Below, one piece after another: positions 1 through 5,749 of a DNA stretch of 7,393 nt; the first letter of the stretch is position 1; each line of letters begins with the position of its first letter. The stretch is from contig CABMDX010000023.1 of NCBI GenBank assembly GCA_902385025.1, positions 1 through 7,393 on the forward strand. The letters run 5' to 3'. The notes under the pieces are model-generated. The model had not been told where the DNA came from, made no database searches, and was given only the letters and a program-made list of their open reading frames with translations. The position numbers were made by a program, and so were the translations under genes. This DNA is from an uncultured archaeon. GTDB taxonomy: Archaea > Halobacteriota > Methanosarcinia > Methanotrichales > Methanotrichaceae.

Positions 1-513
1 CATATCCATGACCTTCTTGGATGTGTTACCTGCTGCAATGCCCAGGCCCCGCGGTGCGGGAATAAGAACTACCCTGACACTTCCCGAGTCGCCCACGACC
101 TCATAAGGCACAGTATGAGGCAGGCCGCAGCCGCATTCCCAGCTTCCGCAGCCACGCTTTACTTTCATGATATTCAATTTGGCATTATCGATGCCCTTTT
201 TGATGGCTTTGCCCACCTGGACATCCTTTCCCTCGCCAAGGCCGATATAGCCATCCCGGTTGCCAACAATAACCGTAGTTCTGAATTTGACCCTCCTTCC
301 GGAGTCGGTCATTCTCTGTACCATGTTAATATCCAGAACCTCATCCTCTAGCCCGGGAATAAGAACATCGATCAGGCCGGCTTCTTTAATGGGCAGGCCC
401 GAAGCAATTGCCTCATCGAATGTGGTAACCTGGCCCTCAAAGACGAGCTTGCCAAGCCTTGTCCTGGGGACCCACTCTTCTTGATAGAAATCTCGTTTCT
501 TTTTCTGATCCAT
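1..513 (-). CDS. rps5: Small-subunit ribosomal protein uS5 (S5), 3' end beyond window
   Basis: uS5 binds 16S rRNA in the small subunit near the mRNA entry tunnel and helps decoding accuracy. The visible 171 residues start at the ATG at 513 and run off the left edge with no stop. An N-terminal [10 protein letters not shown] block (about 12-21) typical of archaeal S5 is followed by the S5 double-stranded-RNA-binding-like domain: [19 protein letters not shown] (73-91), then [18 protein letters not shown]. The basic loop continues with [15 protein letters not shown] (119-133), which carries three cysteines (C122, C127, C129), and the C-terminal domain opens with [17 protein letters not shown]. 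Archaeal S5 is usually a little over 200 residues, so perhaps 30-40 are missing. The start lies 4 bases after the uL18 stop, with GGGGTGA at 518-524 as SD. Identification is secure; only the C-terminus is unseen. Confidence 0.97.
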   Translation of the reverse strand, partial: MDQKKKRDFYQEEWVPRTRLGKLVFEGQVTTFDEAIASGLPIKEAGLIDVLIPGLEDEVLDINMVQRMTDSGRRVKFRTTVIVGNRDGYIGLGEGKDVQVGKAIKKGIDNAKLNIMKVKRGCGSWECGCGLPHTVPYEVVGDSGSVRVVLIPAPRGLGIAAGNTSKKVMDM

Positions 514-517
514 AGTC

Positions 518-524
518 TCACCCC
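518..524 (-). promoter_or_regulatory. SD of uS5
   Basis: GGGGTGA ends with the uL18 stop TGA and lies 4 bases before ATG 513. It supports the start chosen for uS5. Confidence 0.72.
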
Positions 525-1027
525 AGTATTTTCTCCCTGGCTGCCTCGAATTGGGCCACTATGTCTGCTCCGGTGAATTTCTTGATATGCTCGCCTCGAA
601 TCCGTTCATCATCGGGGAAGATCTCGGGGCTGTGGGGCACATTGACACCTGCATCCACGACGCCTTTGATGGCTGCATAGATTCTATTGCCGTGGGTGGA
701 GGCGTGCAGTCCGATATCTGCAATTCCTTCCGCTACTCCCAAAGCAAGCATCTTCTTGCCGAATAAGAGACCCGTAAGGTAAGCTGCAGGCAAATTGCCC
801 GTGCTGAGTGTATATCCGAAATCTGAAAGATCTCTGGAGTTCACAGTCAGCAGAGTCTTATCGCCGGTCTGCTCTGCCATTACCAACTGCAATGTGGTAT
901 TGGCATTACTCTTCCTGATCACTACTCGGGGCTTCTTCGATAGTATTAGCTTGTATCTGACGTGATAATTGGTCTTGCCTTCTCTGCGCCTGCGGAAGGC
1001 CACTTTGTATCTTGGTCCTGTAGCCAA
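518..1027 (-). CDS. rpl18: Large-subunit ribosomal protein uL18 (L18)
   Basis: uL18 binds 5S rRNA and, with uL5, anchors the 5S particle in the central protuberance of the large subunit. The 169-residue reading begins [21 protein letters not shown] (2-22), the basic N-terminal segment diagnostic of archaeal L18. It continues with [10 protein letters not shown] (81-90), ADIGLHAS (103-110), [13 protein letters not shown] (115-127) and [18 protein letters not shown] (131-148). I place the start at the TTG at 1027, because the resulting MATGPRYK N-terminus matches the family and GGGGTGA (1034-1040) then sits 6 bases upstream. The GTG at 1033, which would add two residues, is only one base from that SD and is unlikely. 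The start is 2 bases after the eL19 TGA, and the protein's own TGA carries the SD for uS5. Function is certain; the start codon is inferred. Confidence 0.96.
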   Translation of the reverse strand: MATGPRYKVAFRRRREGKTNYHVRYKLILSKKPRVVIRKSNANTTLQLVMAEQTGDKTLLTVNSRDLSDFGYTLSTGNLPAAYLTGLLFGKKMLALGVAEGIADIGLHASTHGNRIYAAIKGVVDAGVNVPHSPEIFPDDERIRGEHIKKFTGADIVAQFEAAREKILG

Positions 1028-1029
1028 GT

Positions 1030-1491
1030 TCACTCACCCCTGGTAAGGCCCTTGGCCTTGATATAGGCGCTCAGGTGCGCCAGACTTCGGTATTCGCCGC
1101 CCTTGGATTTGCGATAGAGCAGACGATAAGAACGGCGATCTATCTGGCCGCCCTCTCGAAGCTCCTTGAGCCTCTTTCTCAGTGCCCTAATCTTGGTCAT
1201 CCACTGCTCTTTGCGCGGGGTTCGAGCGCCCTTGGCACCCTTTCTATGTCCCGGGCCTTTGCAGTGGCCATAAGCCCTTTTGGCCGCTCTGATCCTGATT
1301 CGCGATCGGCTGTTACCCTTCTTTGGCTTGGCCTTGATATTTCCGGCCTTGATCTGGGCCCGAATATCTTCTAGCGTTATGGCATCGGTCAGCTCACCTG
1401 CAACTTCCGGATCCGGATTGATCCATACGCGACTCTCGCCAATGCCCATGTCCGATGCCGCCAGCCTGCGCTGTGTTGTGAAGCCTGGCAT
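1030..1491 (-). CDS. rpl19e: Large-subunit ribosomal protein eL19 (L19e)
   Basis: eL19 is an archaeal/eukaryal large-subunit protein with no bacterial counterpart. It sits on the solvent side near the exit region and contributes to subunit bridging. The 153-residue product begins MPGFTTQRRLAAS (1-13) and includes RVWINPD (21-27). It also has a very basic central block RAYGHCKGPGHRKGAKGARTP (72-92) followed by RKEQWMTKIRALRKRLKELR (93-112), then SYRLLYRKSKGGEYRSLAHL (121-140) on the long C-terminal helix. The length fits the archaeal family. I choose the ATG at 1491: the spacing from M to QRRLAAS matches archaeal L19e, while the upstream in-frame GTG at 1503 lies inside the SD GGAGGTG (1501-1507). 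The start is 4 bases after the eL32 stop. The C-terminal RGE codons double as the SD of uL18. Confidence 0.97.
   Translation of the reverse strand: MPGFTTQRRLAASDMGIGESRVWINPDPEVAGELTDAITLEDIRAQIKAGNIKAKPKKGNSRSRIRIRAAKRAYGHCKGPGHRKGAKGARTPRKEQWMTKIRALRKRLKELREGGQIDRRSYRLLYRKSKGGEYRSLAHLSAYIKAKGLTRGE
1034..1040 (-). promoter_or_regulatory. SD of uL18, decides TTG start
   Basis: GGGGTGA is encoded by the R-G-E end of eL19 and is 6 bases before TTG 1027. The GTG at 1033 directly abuts it and would leave no spacer. Confidence 0.72.
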
Positions 1492-1495
1492 AGTC

Positions 1496-1870
1496 TCAGG
1501 CACCTCCCTTGGGATTCAATACCTTAAGGCCCATCTCTGCCGCCCTGGCCTGGATATCCAGGCGCTTCTTCATTCCAACGGCTGCAGCAATGCGCACGGC
1601 GCACCCCTGGGCTCCGGTCAGCTCTGCCACATTGTTCACCAGTACCTCGGGCAGGCCGGAGGGATGAAATCCACGTACTGCTCTTGGGCTTCCAAAGCCT
1701 GGCCTTACCAGCCTGCCTTTGGCAGCTACTTGCTGGCGGAGTTTGTTGTGCAGGCCGCGAGGCTTTCTCCAACTGGTGCCCAGCCGCTTCTTTTTATGTG
1801 AATCATGAAAGTTGAACTCAGGCTTCTTTGACTTCTGCCGGGTTCTCACTCTCAGCAACCTCTCTGCCAT
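1496..1870 (-). CDS. rpl32e: Large-subunit ribosomal protein eL32 (L32e)
   Basis: eL32 is an archaeal/eukaryal large-subunit protein that contacts 23S rRNA. The 124-residue product has a basic N-terminal part, then PEFNFHDSHKKKRLGTSWRK (17-36) and PRGLHNKLR (37-45), the L32e signature region. GRLVRPGFGSPRAVRGFHPSG (52-72) follows, then LVNNVAELTG (77-86) and a helical end with VGMKKRLDIQARAAEMGLKVLNP (98-120). Length is normal for the short archaeal form. The ATG at 1870 is taken as start because GAGGTGA at 1876-1882 is 5 bases upstream; the longer frame opens at a GTG (1879) that is itself part of that SD. It follows the uL6 stop by 5 bases. Its last codons (KGGA) encode the SD of eL19. Confidence 0.96.
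   Translation of the reverse strand: MAERLLRVRTRQKSKKPEFNFHDSHKKKRLGTSWRKPRGLHNKLRQQVAAKGRLVRPGFGSPRAVRGFHPSGLPEVLVNNVAELTGAQGCAVRIAAAVGMKKRLDIQARAAEMGLKVLNPKGGA
1501..1507 (-). promoter_or_regulatory. SD of eL19
   Basis: GGAGGTG, seven bases of the archaeal consensus, is encoded by the G-G-A end of eL32 and is 9 bases before ATG 1491. The spacing is longer than at the other junctions, but the family N-terminus agrees with this start. Confidence 0.7.
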
Positions 1871-1875
1871 CCTCG

Positions 1876-1882
1876 TCACCTC
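1876..1882 (-). promoter_or_regulatory. SD of eL32
   Basis: GAGGTGA contains the uL6 stop TGA as its last three bases and lies 5 bases before ATG 1870. The GTG at 1879 is inside it. Confidence 0.78.
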
Positions 1883-2406
1883 TTATCCACCAGGTATATT
1901 CCGTCCTGGAATATCCTGATATCGAAACCGCGCACCTTGGTCGCCTGCTCAATATTGGCCATCGTCTGGCCAACATGCTCCTTATCGATGCCTTTAACCA
2001 CTACTTCGTCTTTGCCGATCTCGACCTTTGTGCCTGGCATGATTTTAGCAGATCGAGACTTTCTCTCGCCGAGGAAGTTGTTTATGATGAGCTCATCGGA
2101 AGCCGTCTTGAGCTGAATGGGGAAGTGAGAGTACACAACCTTCATCCTGTACTCATATCCACTGGTTACGCCTGCAATCATATTGCCTATGTGCGCAGCC
2201 AGGGTTCCCACCATTGCTCTATGTTGCTTGCGATCAAGCCTTGAATTCACGACCAGCCGAGAATCCTCCTTGCGGATCTCAATCTCGGGATAGGAAAGCT
2301 GCCTGGATACCTCTCCTTTCGGACCCTTTACCGTGACAGTGTTACCATCAACGGATACGGCAACCCCTTCCGGGATCTCTACCTGTCGTGCAATCTCTTT
2401 GACCAT
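1876..2406 (-). CDS. rpl6: Large-subunit ribosomal protein uL6 (L6)
   Basis: uL6 binds domain VI of 23S rRNA close to the sarcin-ricin loop, beside the factor-binding site. The 176-residue product shows the two tandem L6 repeats. The first has IPEGVAVSVDGNTVTVKGPKG (11-31) and SRLDRKQHRAMVGTLAAHIGN (55-75). The second has YSHFPIQLKTASDELIINNF (92-111) with the NFLGERKSRSAKI motif (110-122), then VEIGKDEVVVKGIDKEHVGQ (128-147) and ANIEQATK. Length is typical of archaea. The ATG at 2406 gives the family N-terminus MVKEIARQVEIPEGV and is 5 bases from the SD AGGTGG (2412-2417). A longer frame starting at GTG 2415 would lie inside that SD. This gene continues in the same reading frame as uS8, separated by a TAG. 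Confidence 0.97.
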   Translation of the reverse strand: MVKEIARQVEIPEGVAVSVDGNTVTVKGPKGEVSRQLSYPEIEIRKEDSRLVVNSRLDRKQHRAMVGTLAAHIGNMIAGVTSGYEYRMKVVYSHFPIQLKTASDELIINNFLGERKSRSAKIMPGTKVEIGKDEVVVKGIDKEHVGQTMANIEQATKVRGFDIRIFQDGIYLVDKR

Positions 2407-2411
2407 TGCGA

Positions 2412-2417
2412 CCACCT
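2412..2417 (-). promoter_or_regulatory. SD of uL6 built on the uS8 TAG stop
   Basis: AGGTGG begins in the uS8 stop TAG and is 5 bases before ATG 2406. The arrangement is the same as at the uS14/uS8 junction, including the in-frame GTG swallowed by the SD. Confidence 0.78.
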
Positions 2418-2805
2418 AATATACATACGCCAGAAGCTGGCCACCAAGAGATTGAGCCCTGGCATCGCTATGTGCCATGACTCCCTTACTGGTGCTCAGT
2501 ATTAGAACTCCGAAGTTCCTGGCGGGGAGGAATCGCTTCTCCCATTTTTCAAGCTCCGAGACCTTGGTTGCAAACCGCGGCTTAATGACACCGCAGCGAT
2601 TTATCCTTCCCAGGAGCTTTACTCTGAACATTCCCGACTTTCCGTCGTCAACGAACTCGAACTCACCGATGTATCCCCTATCCGCCATAACCTTCAGGGC
2701 TCTGCCTATGAGCTTGGAGGCGGGATGGATAATACATTCGGGCTTGCCTACGCTCTCAGCATTCTTGATAATGGAAAGCGCGTCGGCCAGTGGATCCAAC
2801 AACAA
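2416..2805 (-). CDS. rps8: Small-subunit ribosomal protein uS8 (S8)
   Basis: uS8 is a primary 16S rRNA binder in the central domain of the small subunit. The 129-residue reading begins [20 protein letters not shown] (2-21), the N-terminal S8 domain. It continues with [21 protein letters not shown] (26-46) and [21 protein letters not shown] (49-69). The C-terminal RNA-binding part has [18 protein letters not shown] (98-115) and ends GGQLLAYVY as in most archaeal S8 proteins. I place the start at the TTG at 2805, 5 bases from AGGTGG (2811-2816), which gives [10 protein letters not shown] and agrees with homologues. Two further TTG codons follow directly (2802, 2799), so initiation could be one or two codons later. 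The GTG at 2814 belongs to the SD and abuts the uS14 stop, so it is a poor candidate. The gene ends in TAG, one of only two non-TGA stops here. Confidence 0.96.
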   Translation of the reverse strand: MLLDPLADALSIIKNAESVGKPECIIHPASKLIGRALKVMADRGYIGEFEFVDDGKSGMFRVKLLGRINRCGVIKPRFATKVSELEKWEKRFLPARNFGVLILSTSKGVMAHSDARAQSLGGQLLAYVY

Positions 2806-2810
2806 TGTAA

Positions 2811-2816
2811 CCACCT
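2811..2816 (-). promoter_or_regulatory. SD of uS8 built on the uS14 TAG stop
   Basis: AGGTGG starts with the AG of the uS14 stop TAG and runs through the GTG that opens the longest uS8 frame. It is 5 bases before TTG 2805, which I take as the start. Confidence 0.75.
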
Positions 2817-2967
2817 ACGAATATTTTTCAAAGCCCATCTCAGGGGCGATCTCTCGGAAGCACTGCCTGCACAGGTATATCCCGTACTTTCTCACCAGGC
2901 CGCTCTTGCGACCACAGCGCTTGCAGACGTTTGCGCCTCTCCCGAAGACCTTCTTTCCTTTCTTCAT
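2815..2967 (-). CDS. rps14: Small-subunit ribosomal protein uS14, zinc-binding type (S14)
   Basis: This short gene encodes 50 residues, the usual size of archaeal S14. It binds the 3' major (head) domain of 16S rRNA. The protein starts [20 protein letters not shown] and carries two CxxC pairs, C15/C18 and C33/C36, which mark the zinc-ribbon (type Z) form. [18 protein letters not shown] (24-41) is the conserved core. The ATG at 2967 overlaps the uL5 stop as ATGA, and GGAGG (2972-2976) sits 4 bases upstream. The stop is TAG at 2815-2817 and contributes AG to the SD of uS8, so the stop and the next gene's ribosome binding site are the same bases. All four zinc ligands and the length are intact, so it appears functional. 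Confidence 0.96.
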   Translation of the reverse strand: MKKGKKVFGRGANVCKRCGRKSGLVRKYGIYLCRQCFREIAPEMGFEKYS

Positions 2968-3479
2968 GCAGCCTCCAAGATCACAATGCCAAACTTCTCT
3001 TTGACGAAGTTTATGGTGTCATCCTTGCACAGCCTCTGCCGGCTCGGAAGCTTCTTTTGGCTTACGCGCCTCCTGGCAATCCTATAGCCAGCTCTCTTCA
3101 AGGCCACGGAGACATCCATTCCAAATATGCCGATCTCTGGATCGTACCTCATGCCCGGAAAGTCGGTATGCTCCTCAATGCCGAAGGAGAAGTTGCCCTG
3201 CTCATCAAACTGACTCTCTTTCAGGGTACTTCCTGCTGCCTTCAGGGCAGTGGTCAGGAATTCCTCGGCTGCCTTTCCGCGAAGTGTAAGCTTCGCTCCG
3301 ATGGGCTCATTCTTCTTGATGCCAAAGTTTGTCAGAGTCTTCTTGGCTATAGATCGGACGGGCTGCTGGTGCATAATCGCCTTCATGATGCGCTCTGCAT
3401 TCACCAGCCTCTGGCCGCTCTCACCTACACCCACATGCACGACAACCTTATCGATGCGGGGCACAAGCATAACATTCAT
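2964..3479 (-). CDS. rpl5: Large-subunit ribosomal protein uL5 (L5)
   Basis: uL5 binds 5S rRNA with uL18 in the central protuberance and contacts P-site tRNA. The 171-residue product has [20 protein letters not shown] (9-28), [20 protein letters not shown] (40-59), [16 protein letters not shown] (60-75), [13 protein letters not shown] (97-109) and [16 protein letters not shown] (112-127), followed by the basic GYRIARRR. These are the archaeal L5 landmarks in the expected order. The ATG at 3479 overlaps the eS4 stop (ATGA); the upstream run of five G (3487-3491) is a weak SD, so coupling to eS4 may matter. A second ATG at 3470 is possible but less likely. The short end after KFG (IVILEAA) also spells the GGAGG that serves uS14. 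Confidence 0.97.
   Translation of the reverse strand: MNVMLVPRIDKVVVHVGVGESGQRLVNAERIMKAIMHQQPVRSIAKKTLTNFGIKKNEPIGAKLTLRGKAAEEFLTTALKAAGSTLKESQFDEQGNFSFGIEEHTDFPGMRYDPEIGIFGMDVSVALKRAGYRIARRRVSQKKLPSRQRLCKDDTINFVKEKFGIVILEAA
2972..2976 (-). promoter_or_regulatory. SD of uS14
   Basis: GGAGG on the minus strand is 4 bases before ATG 2967 and falls within the last codons of uL5 (L-E-A-A). Confidence 0.7.
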
Positions 3480-4180
3480 CTAACTGCCCCCAGCTTGATG
3501 ACCGGCTGATCCTTTCCGATCATGTAGACGTATTCCTCGATGGTCTCGAACTCTTTATCGCCCGAGATTATCACCCGATTGGGCTGAGAGCTTTTCACGG
3601 TTATGATCTCCTTGATCTTGCCCGTCTGCCCGCTATGCTTTCCACCTACAACCATTGCCAGGTTGCCGACCTTGAACTCAATTCGCTCTTCGATGTTCTT
3701 CTCTGGAATAGAGAGAACAAGAGAATCGCCGACCTTGTAGTCGCCATCAATAAGCTTATTCGAGCCGTCGGATAGGTTAAGCTGCTGCTTCTTGCCCTTG
3801 AGAATGGTTTTATCCTCGATCCTGGCCAGCTTTCTCACTTTGCCGGATTCAAGAAGGCTCAGATAGAACATACCCTTCTCATCTTTCAGCATTCTATATT
3901 GCTGGTTTAGAAGAGGAATGGATATGACATCAAAGATTCCTATGGGAAGCTTGTAATCCTTCTGGGACTTTCCATCAACCAAAATCTTGCCCTCATACAG
4001 GACCCTCTTGGCCTCGCGAGCATTGTCCACGAGCTTGAGCAAATCCCGGATTACCATCACGAGAGGCATGCTCTCATTTGCAGAGTGCGGACCGGGGCTG
4101 CTCTTGGCCACCCATTTCTTGTTCTTTCTGGCAATGGGCCAGCTCACTGGAACAGTTACTCTCTTCTGGTGTTTGCTCAT
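3476..4180 (-). CDS. rps4e: Small-subunit ribosomal protein eS4 (S4e)
   Basis: eS4 is an archaeal/eukaryal small-subunit protein with no bacterial counterpart. The 234-residue product opens [20 protein letters not shown] (4-23) and [20 protein letters not shown] (27-46), the N-terminal S4e signature. An S4-type RNA-binding segment follows: [21 protein letters not shown] (50-70), then [17 protein letters not shown] (73-89). The C-terminal part contains a KOW-type motif in [22 protein letters not shown] (171-192). Length is normal for archaea. The ATG at 4180 overlaps the uL24 TGA (ATGA), and GAGGCGATC (4184-4192) upstream resembles the archaeal SD with one mismatch. The composition is more lysine- and isoleucine-rich than some neighbours, which is usual for this family and gives no sign of transfer. 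Confidence 0.97.
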   Translation of the reverse strand: MSKHQKRVTVPVSWPIARKNKKWVAKSSPGPHSANESMPLVMVIRDLLKLVDNAREAKRVLYEGKILVDGKSQKDYKLPIGIFDVISIPLLNQQYRMLKDEKGMFYLSLLESGKVRKLARIEDKTILKGKKQQLNLSDGSNKLIDGDYKVGDSLVLSIPEKNIEERIEFKVGNLAMVVGGKHSGQTGKIKEIITVKSSQPNRVIISGDKEFETIEEYVYMIGKDQPVIKLGAVR

Positions 4181-4536
4181 TCGGATCGCCTCGCGAAGAT
4201 CTTCTCCCTTTCTGCGTCCTCTAGATTGAGTTTAACAATCATGACGTTGGAGGGATGAATAGTTCTCGGCACTTCAGTTCCATCCGCACGGTAGTTGCTC
4301 ACGCCTGCCACCTTGATGGTGCACCTCTTGAGGTCCACATCTTCGACCTCTCCTTCGGTGCCGGCGTGATCTCCACGCATTACCTTGACGGTATCGCCCT
4401 TGCGAAGCTGAGCATTGCGCTTCTTCAGCTCCTCGCGCAGAGCCTTGATCAAGGGTGCGTGCATGTACTTTTGACGCCTGTGCAGCGGGGAGGTGTATCT
4501 CTCCTTCCGCTGCTTCCTTGGCTGTTTTGTAATCAT
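4177..4536 (-). CDS. rpl24: Large-subunit ribosomal protein uL24 (L24)
   Basis: uL24 binds 23S rRNA domain I, starts large-subunit assembly and lies near the peptide exit. The 119-residue product begins [20 protein letters not shown] (1-20), the basic archaeal/eukaryal N-terminus. It then has [21 protein letters not shown] (33-53), where the KOW motif [22 protein letters not shown] (46-67) begins, and ends around [18 protein letters not shown] (86-103). Three in-frame starts exist: GTG 4545, ATG 4542 and ATG 4536. I choose 4536 because [11 protein letters not shown] matches homologues and GTGAT (4541-4545) is then 4 bases upstream as part of an archaeal SD. The gene starts 5 bases after the uL14 stop and overlaps eS4 by 4 bases. 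Confidence 0.96.
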   Translation of the reverse strand: MITKQPRKQRKERYTSPLHRRQKYMHAPLIKALREELKKRNAQLRKGDTVKVMRGDHAGTEGEVEDVDLKRCTIKVAGVSNYRADGTEVPRTIHPSNVMIVKLNLEDAEREKIFARRSE

Positions 4537-4540
4537 AATC

Positions 4541-4545
4541 ATCAC
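4541..4545 (-). promoter_or_regulatory. Partial SD of uL24
   Basis: GTGAT matches the 3' half of the archaeal consensus and is 4 bases before ATG 4536. It overlaps the uL14 TGA and the two upstream candidate starts (GTG 4545 and ATG 4542), supporting the third. Confidence 0.55.
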
Positions 4546-4940
4546 ACAATCATGGATGCCGCGGAGGCGATCTTGCTGAACCTTTCCGCCACCTCGCGGG
4601 CCACAGGTCCCTTTACCTCAGAGCCCTTCGGAACGCCCTCATCATCTACTATAACGGCGGCGTTATCCTCAAAGCTCACTCTGAGGCCATCAGGCCTTCT
4701 GAACTCCTTTCTCTGGCGGATGATGACGGCTTTGAAGATCTGCTTTCTCATCTCGGGAGTTCCCTTCTTCACGGATACTATTACTACGTCCCCGATTCCA
4801 GCGCAGGGCTGTCGATTTTTCGCGCCGCGGTATTTCTTGACCGCAATGACGTGTAGCGTCCGCGCACCTGTATTGTCCACACAATCCAGGTATGCGCCAG
4901 TGTTGATCGCCCTTGGGATCTTGGCCTTATGTCCTCTCAT
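4542..4940 (-). CDS. rpl14: Large-subunit ribosomal protein uL14 (L14)
   Basis: uL14 sits at the subunit interface of the large subunit, makes bridges to 16S rRNA and borders the factor-binding region. The 132-residue product is the standard archaeal length. It shows [20 protein letters not shown] (8-27), [20 protein letters not shown] (32-51), [17 protein letters not shown] (52-68), [19 protein letters not shown] (80-98) and [19 protein letters not shown] (108-126). An upstream frame extends to 4991, but the extra residues lie inside uS17 and match nothing in the family. The ATG at 4940 overlaps the uS17 TGA as ATGA and is 6 bases from a strong SD, GGAGGT (4947-4952). Identification and start are both secure. 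Confidence 0.98.
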   Translation of the reverse strand: MRGHKAKIPRAINTGAYLDCVDNTGARTLHVIAVKKYRGAKNRQPCAGIGDVVIVSVKKGTPEMRKQIFKAVIIRQRKEFRRPDGLRVSFEDNAAVIVDDEGVPKGSEVKGPVAREVAERFSKIASAASMIV

Positions 4941-5257
4941 TTCAAGACCTCCACTACGACATAGGACTTTGTCTTGGAGAGAGGCCGACACTCCGCTATC
5001 TTGACACGATCCCCGGCCTTGGCATCAATGCAAGGGGGATTGTGCGCGTGAATCTTGGACTGTCTCTTCTCAAATCGTTCGTACTTCTTTGCCTTCTTTT
5101 CGAATTTGCGCATGACTACCACGGTATTGTCCATCTTGTCGCTGACCACGGTGCAATCAAAGACCTGGCCGCGTACAGGCAGGATACCATGGAAGGGACA
5201 TTTCGGATCATTGCACTCCTTTTGCGGCGCGCTAACGTCCAGTCCGATATCCCTCAT
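4937..5257 (-). CDS. rps17: Small-subunit ribosomal protein uS17 (S17)
   Basis: uS17 is a primary 16S rRNA binder with an OB fold in the body of the small subunit. The 106-residue product begins [11 protein letters not shown] and has the archaeal/eukaryal N-terminal extension [19 protein letters not shown] (13-31). The OB-fold core includes [18 protein letters not shown] (35-52), [16 protein letters not shown] (59-74) and the classical signature [20 protein letters not shown] (81-100). It contains five cysteines (15, 20, 35, 76, 90); the N-terminal pair plus H23 might bind a metal, but that is only a thought. The ATG at 5257 is 5 bases from GAGGTGG (5263-5269); the longer frame starts at GTG 5266, inside that SD. 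It overlaps both Rnp1 and uL14 by ATGA. Confidence 0.96.
   Translation of the reverse strand: MRDIGLDVSAPQKECNDPKCPFHGILPVRGQVFDCTVVSDKMDNTVVVMRKFEKKAKKYERFEKRQSKIHAHNPPCIDAKAGDRVKIAECRPLSKTKSYVVVEVLK
4947..4952 (-). promoter_or_regulatory. SD of uL14
   Basis: GGAGGT on the minus strand is 6 bases before ATG 4940 and is encoded by the V-E-V codons near the uS17 C-terminus. It is one of the strongest matches in the window and fixes the uL14 start well inside the longer open frame. Confidence 0.75.
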
Positions 5258-5547
5258 AACTTCCACCTCGTCCTCTGCATTCTCTTGCTTATTCTGTTCT
5301 CGGGCTGCGAGACAAGAACCGAGCCTGCGACTCGCACCCTCTGCCCATCGGGCAGGGTGAATATGAAGCTCGTGTTCATTTTGGGTATGCGCAGGACCTT
5401 ATGCCCTGCGTCCAGAAGGAACGTGTTCCTGGTCTCGTCCACAATCTGGCCTGAAAGCCCTGTTATATCAGGGTTACAGCTTCTCTCGACCTGCATCTGC
5501 AGGCCGATCAGCTCATGCCTGGCAAGGTTTTCAGGGCTCAGATTCAC
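5254..5547 (-). CDS. rnp1: RNase P protein component 1 (Rnp1, Rpp29/Pop4 family)
   Basis: Rnp1 is the archaeal homologue of eukaryal Rpp29/Pop4. With Rpp21 it binds the specificity domain of the RNase P RNA and helps remove 5' leaders from pre-tRNA. The 97-residue product has [16 protein letters not shown] (8-23), the typical HELIGL entry to the Sm-like barrel, then [16 protein letters not shown] (30-45), [17 protein letters not shown] (50-66) and the closing strand [16 protein letters not shown] (71-86). Length is within the archaeal range. The start is GTG at 5547, overlapping the uL29 stop as GTGA, with GGAG (5556-5559) 8 bases upstream. Some archaea carry an aIF1/SUI1 gene between uL29 and Rnp1; here they are directly adjacent. 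The position in the cluster strongly supports the call. Confidence 0.95.
   Translation of the reverse strand: MNLSPENLARHELIGLQMQVERSCNPDITGLSGQIVDETRNTFLLDAGHKVLRIPKMNTSFIFTLPDGQRVRVAGSVLVSQPENRISKRMQRTRWKL
5263..5269 (-). promoter_or_regulatory. SD of uS17, decides ATG start
   Basis: GAGGTGG on the minus strand lies inside the Rnp1 codons for R-W near its C-terminus and 5 bases before ATG 5257. The alternative GTG at 5266 is within it, which favours the shorter uS17. Confidence 0.75.
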
Positions 5548-5744
5548 TTCCTTCGCTCCGTTTGGATCGTTTTGATCCTGGCAATCGTCCTGCGGATGTC
5601 TCTGATTCTGCCCGGCTTCTCCGGGGCACCACCGGCAGTTACGACGCCTCTTTCGCGGACGAGCTCGCTTTCGAGCTTTCGCAGCTCCTCTGCAATCTCC
5701 TCCTCGTTCATGTTTCGGATTTCATCAATCTTGAAGATGGCCAT
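5544..5744 (-). CDS. rpl29: Large-subunit ribosomal protein uL29 (L29)
   Basis: uL29 is a small two-helix protein at the peptide exit tunnel, near the docking site for signal recognition particle. The 66-residue product [20 protein letters not shown] begins the first helix. [13 protein letters not shown] (21-33) and [20 protein letters not shown] (38-57) carry the conserved loop and second helix, with KTIQ at the end. Length fits archaeal L29. I choose the ATG at 5744: [10 protein letters not shown] matches the family, and GGAGGAGTGAT (5749-5759) lies just upstream. The longer frame starts at a GTG (5753) inside that region. The start is 5 bases after the uS3 stop, and the gene ends in the GTGA overlap with Rnp1. 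Confidence 0.95.
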   Translation of the reverse strand: MAIFKIDEIRNMNEEEIAEELRKLESELVRERGVVTAGGAPEKPGRIRDIRRTIARIKTIQTERRK

Positions 5745-5749
5745 AGGAA

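Noticed and set aside
2931..3509. Plus-strand open frame of 192 codons opposite uL5 and part of uS14
   Set aside because: Antisense shadow of uL5; low-complexity leucine/serine-rich translation without family features.
4942..4991. N-terminal extension of uL14 from an ATG at 4991
   Set aside because: The extra 17 residues overlap uS17, match no L14 family feature, and a strong SD directs initiation at 4940.
4255..5004. Plus-strand open frame of 249 codons opposite uL24, uL14 and the end of uS17
   Set aside because: It lies antisense to three well-identified ribosomal genes, shows no recognisable domain, and is explained by codon composition of the real strand.
5490..5503. Short palindrome CCTGCATCTGCAGG
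   Set aside because: It is a 6-base stem with a 2-base loop inside the Rnp1 coding sequence (Q-M-Q codons), too short and badly placed to be a terminator or operator.
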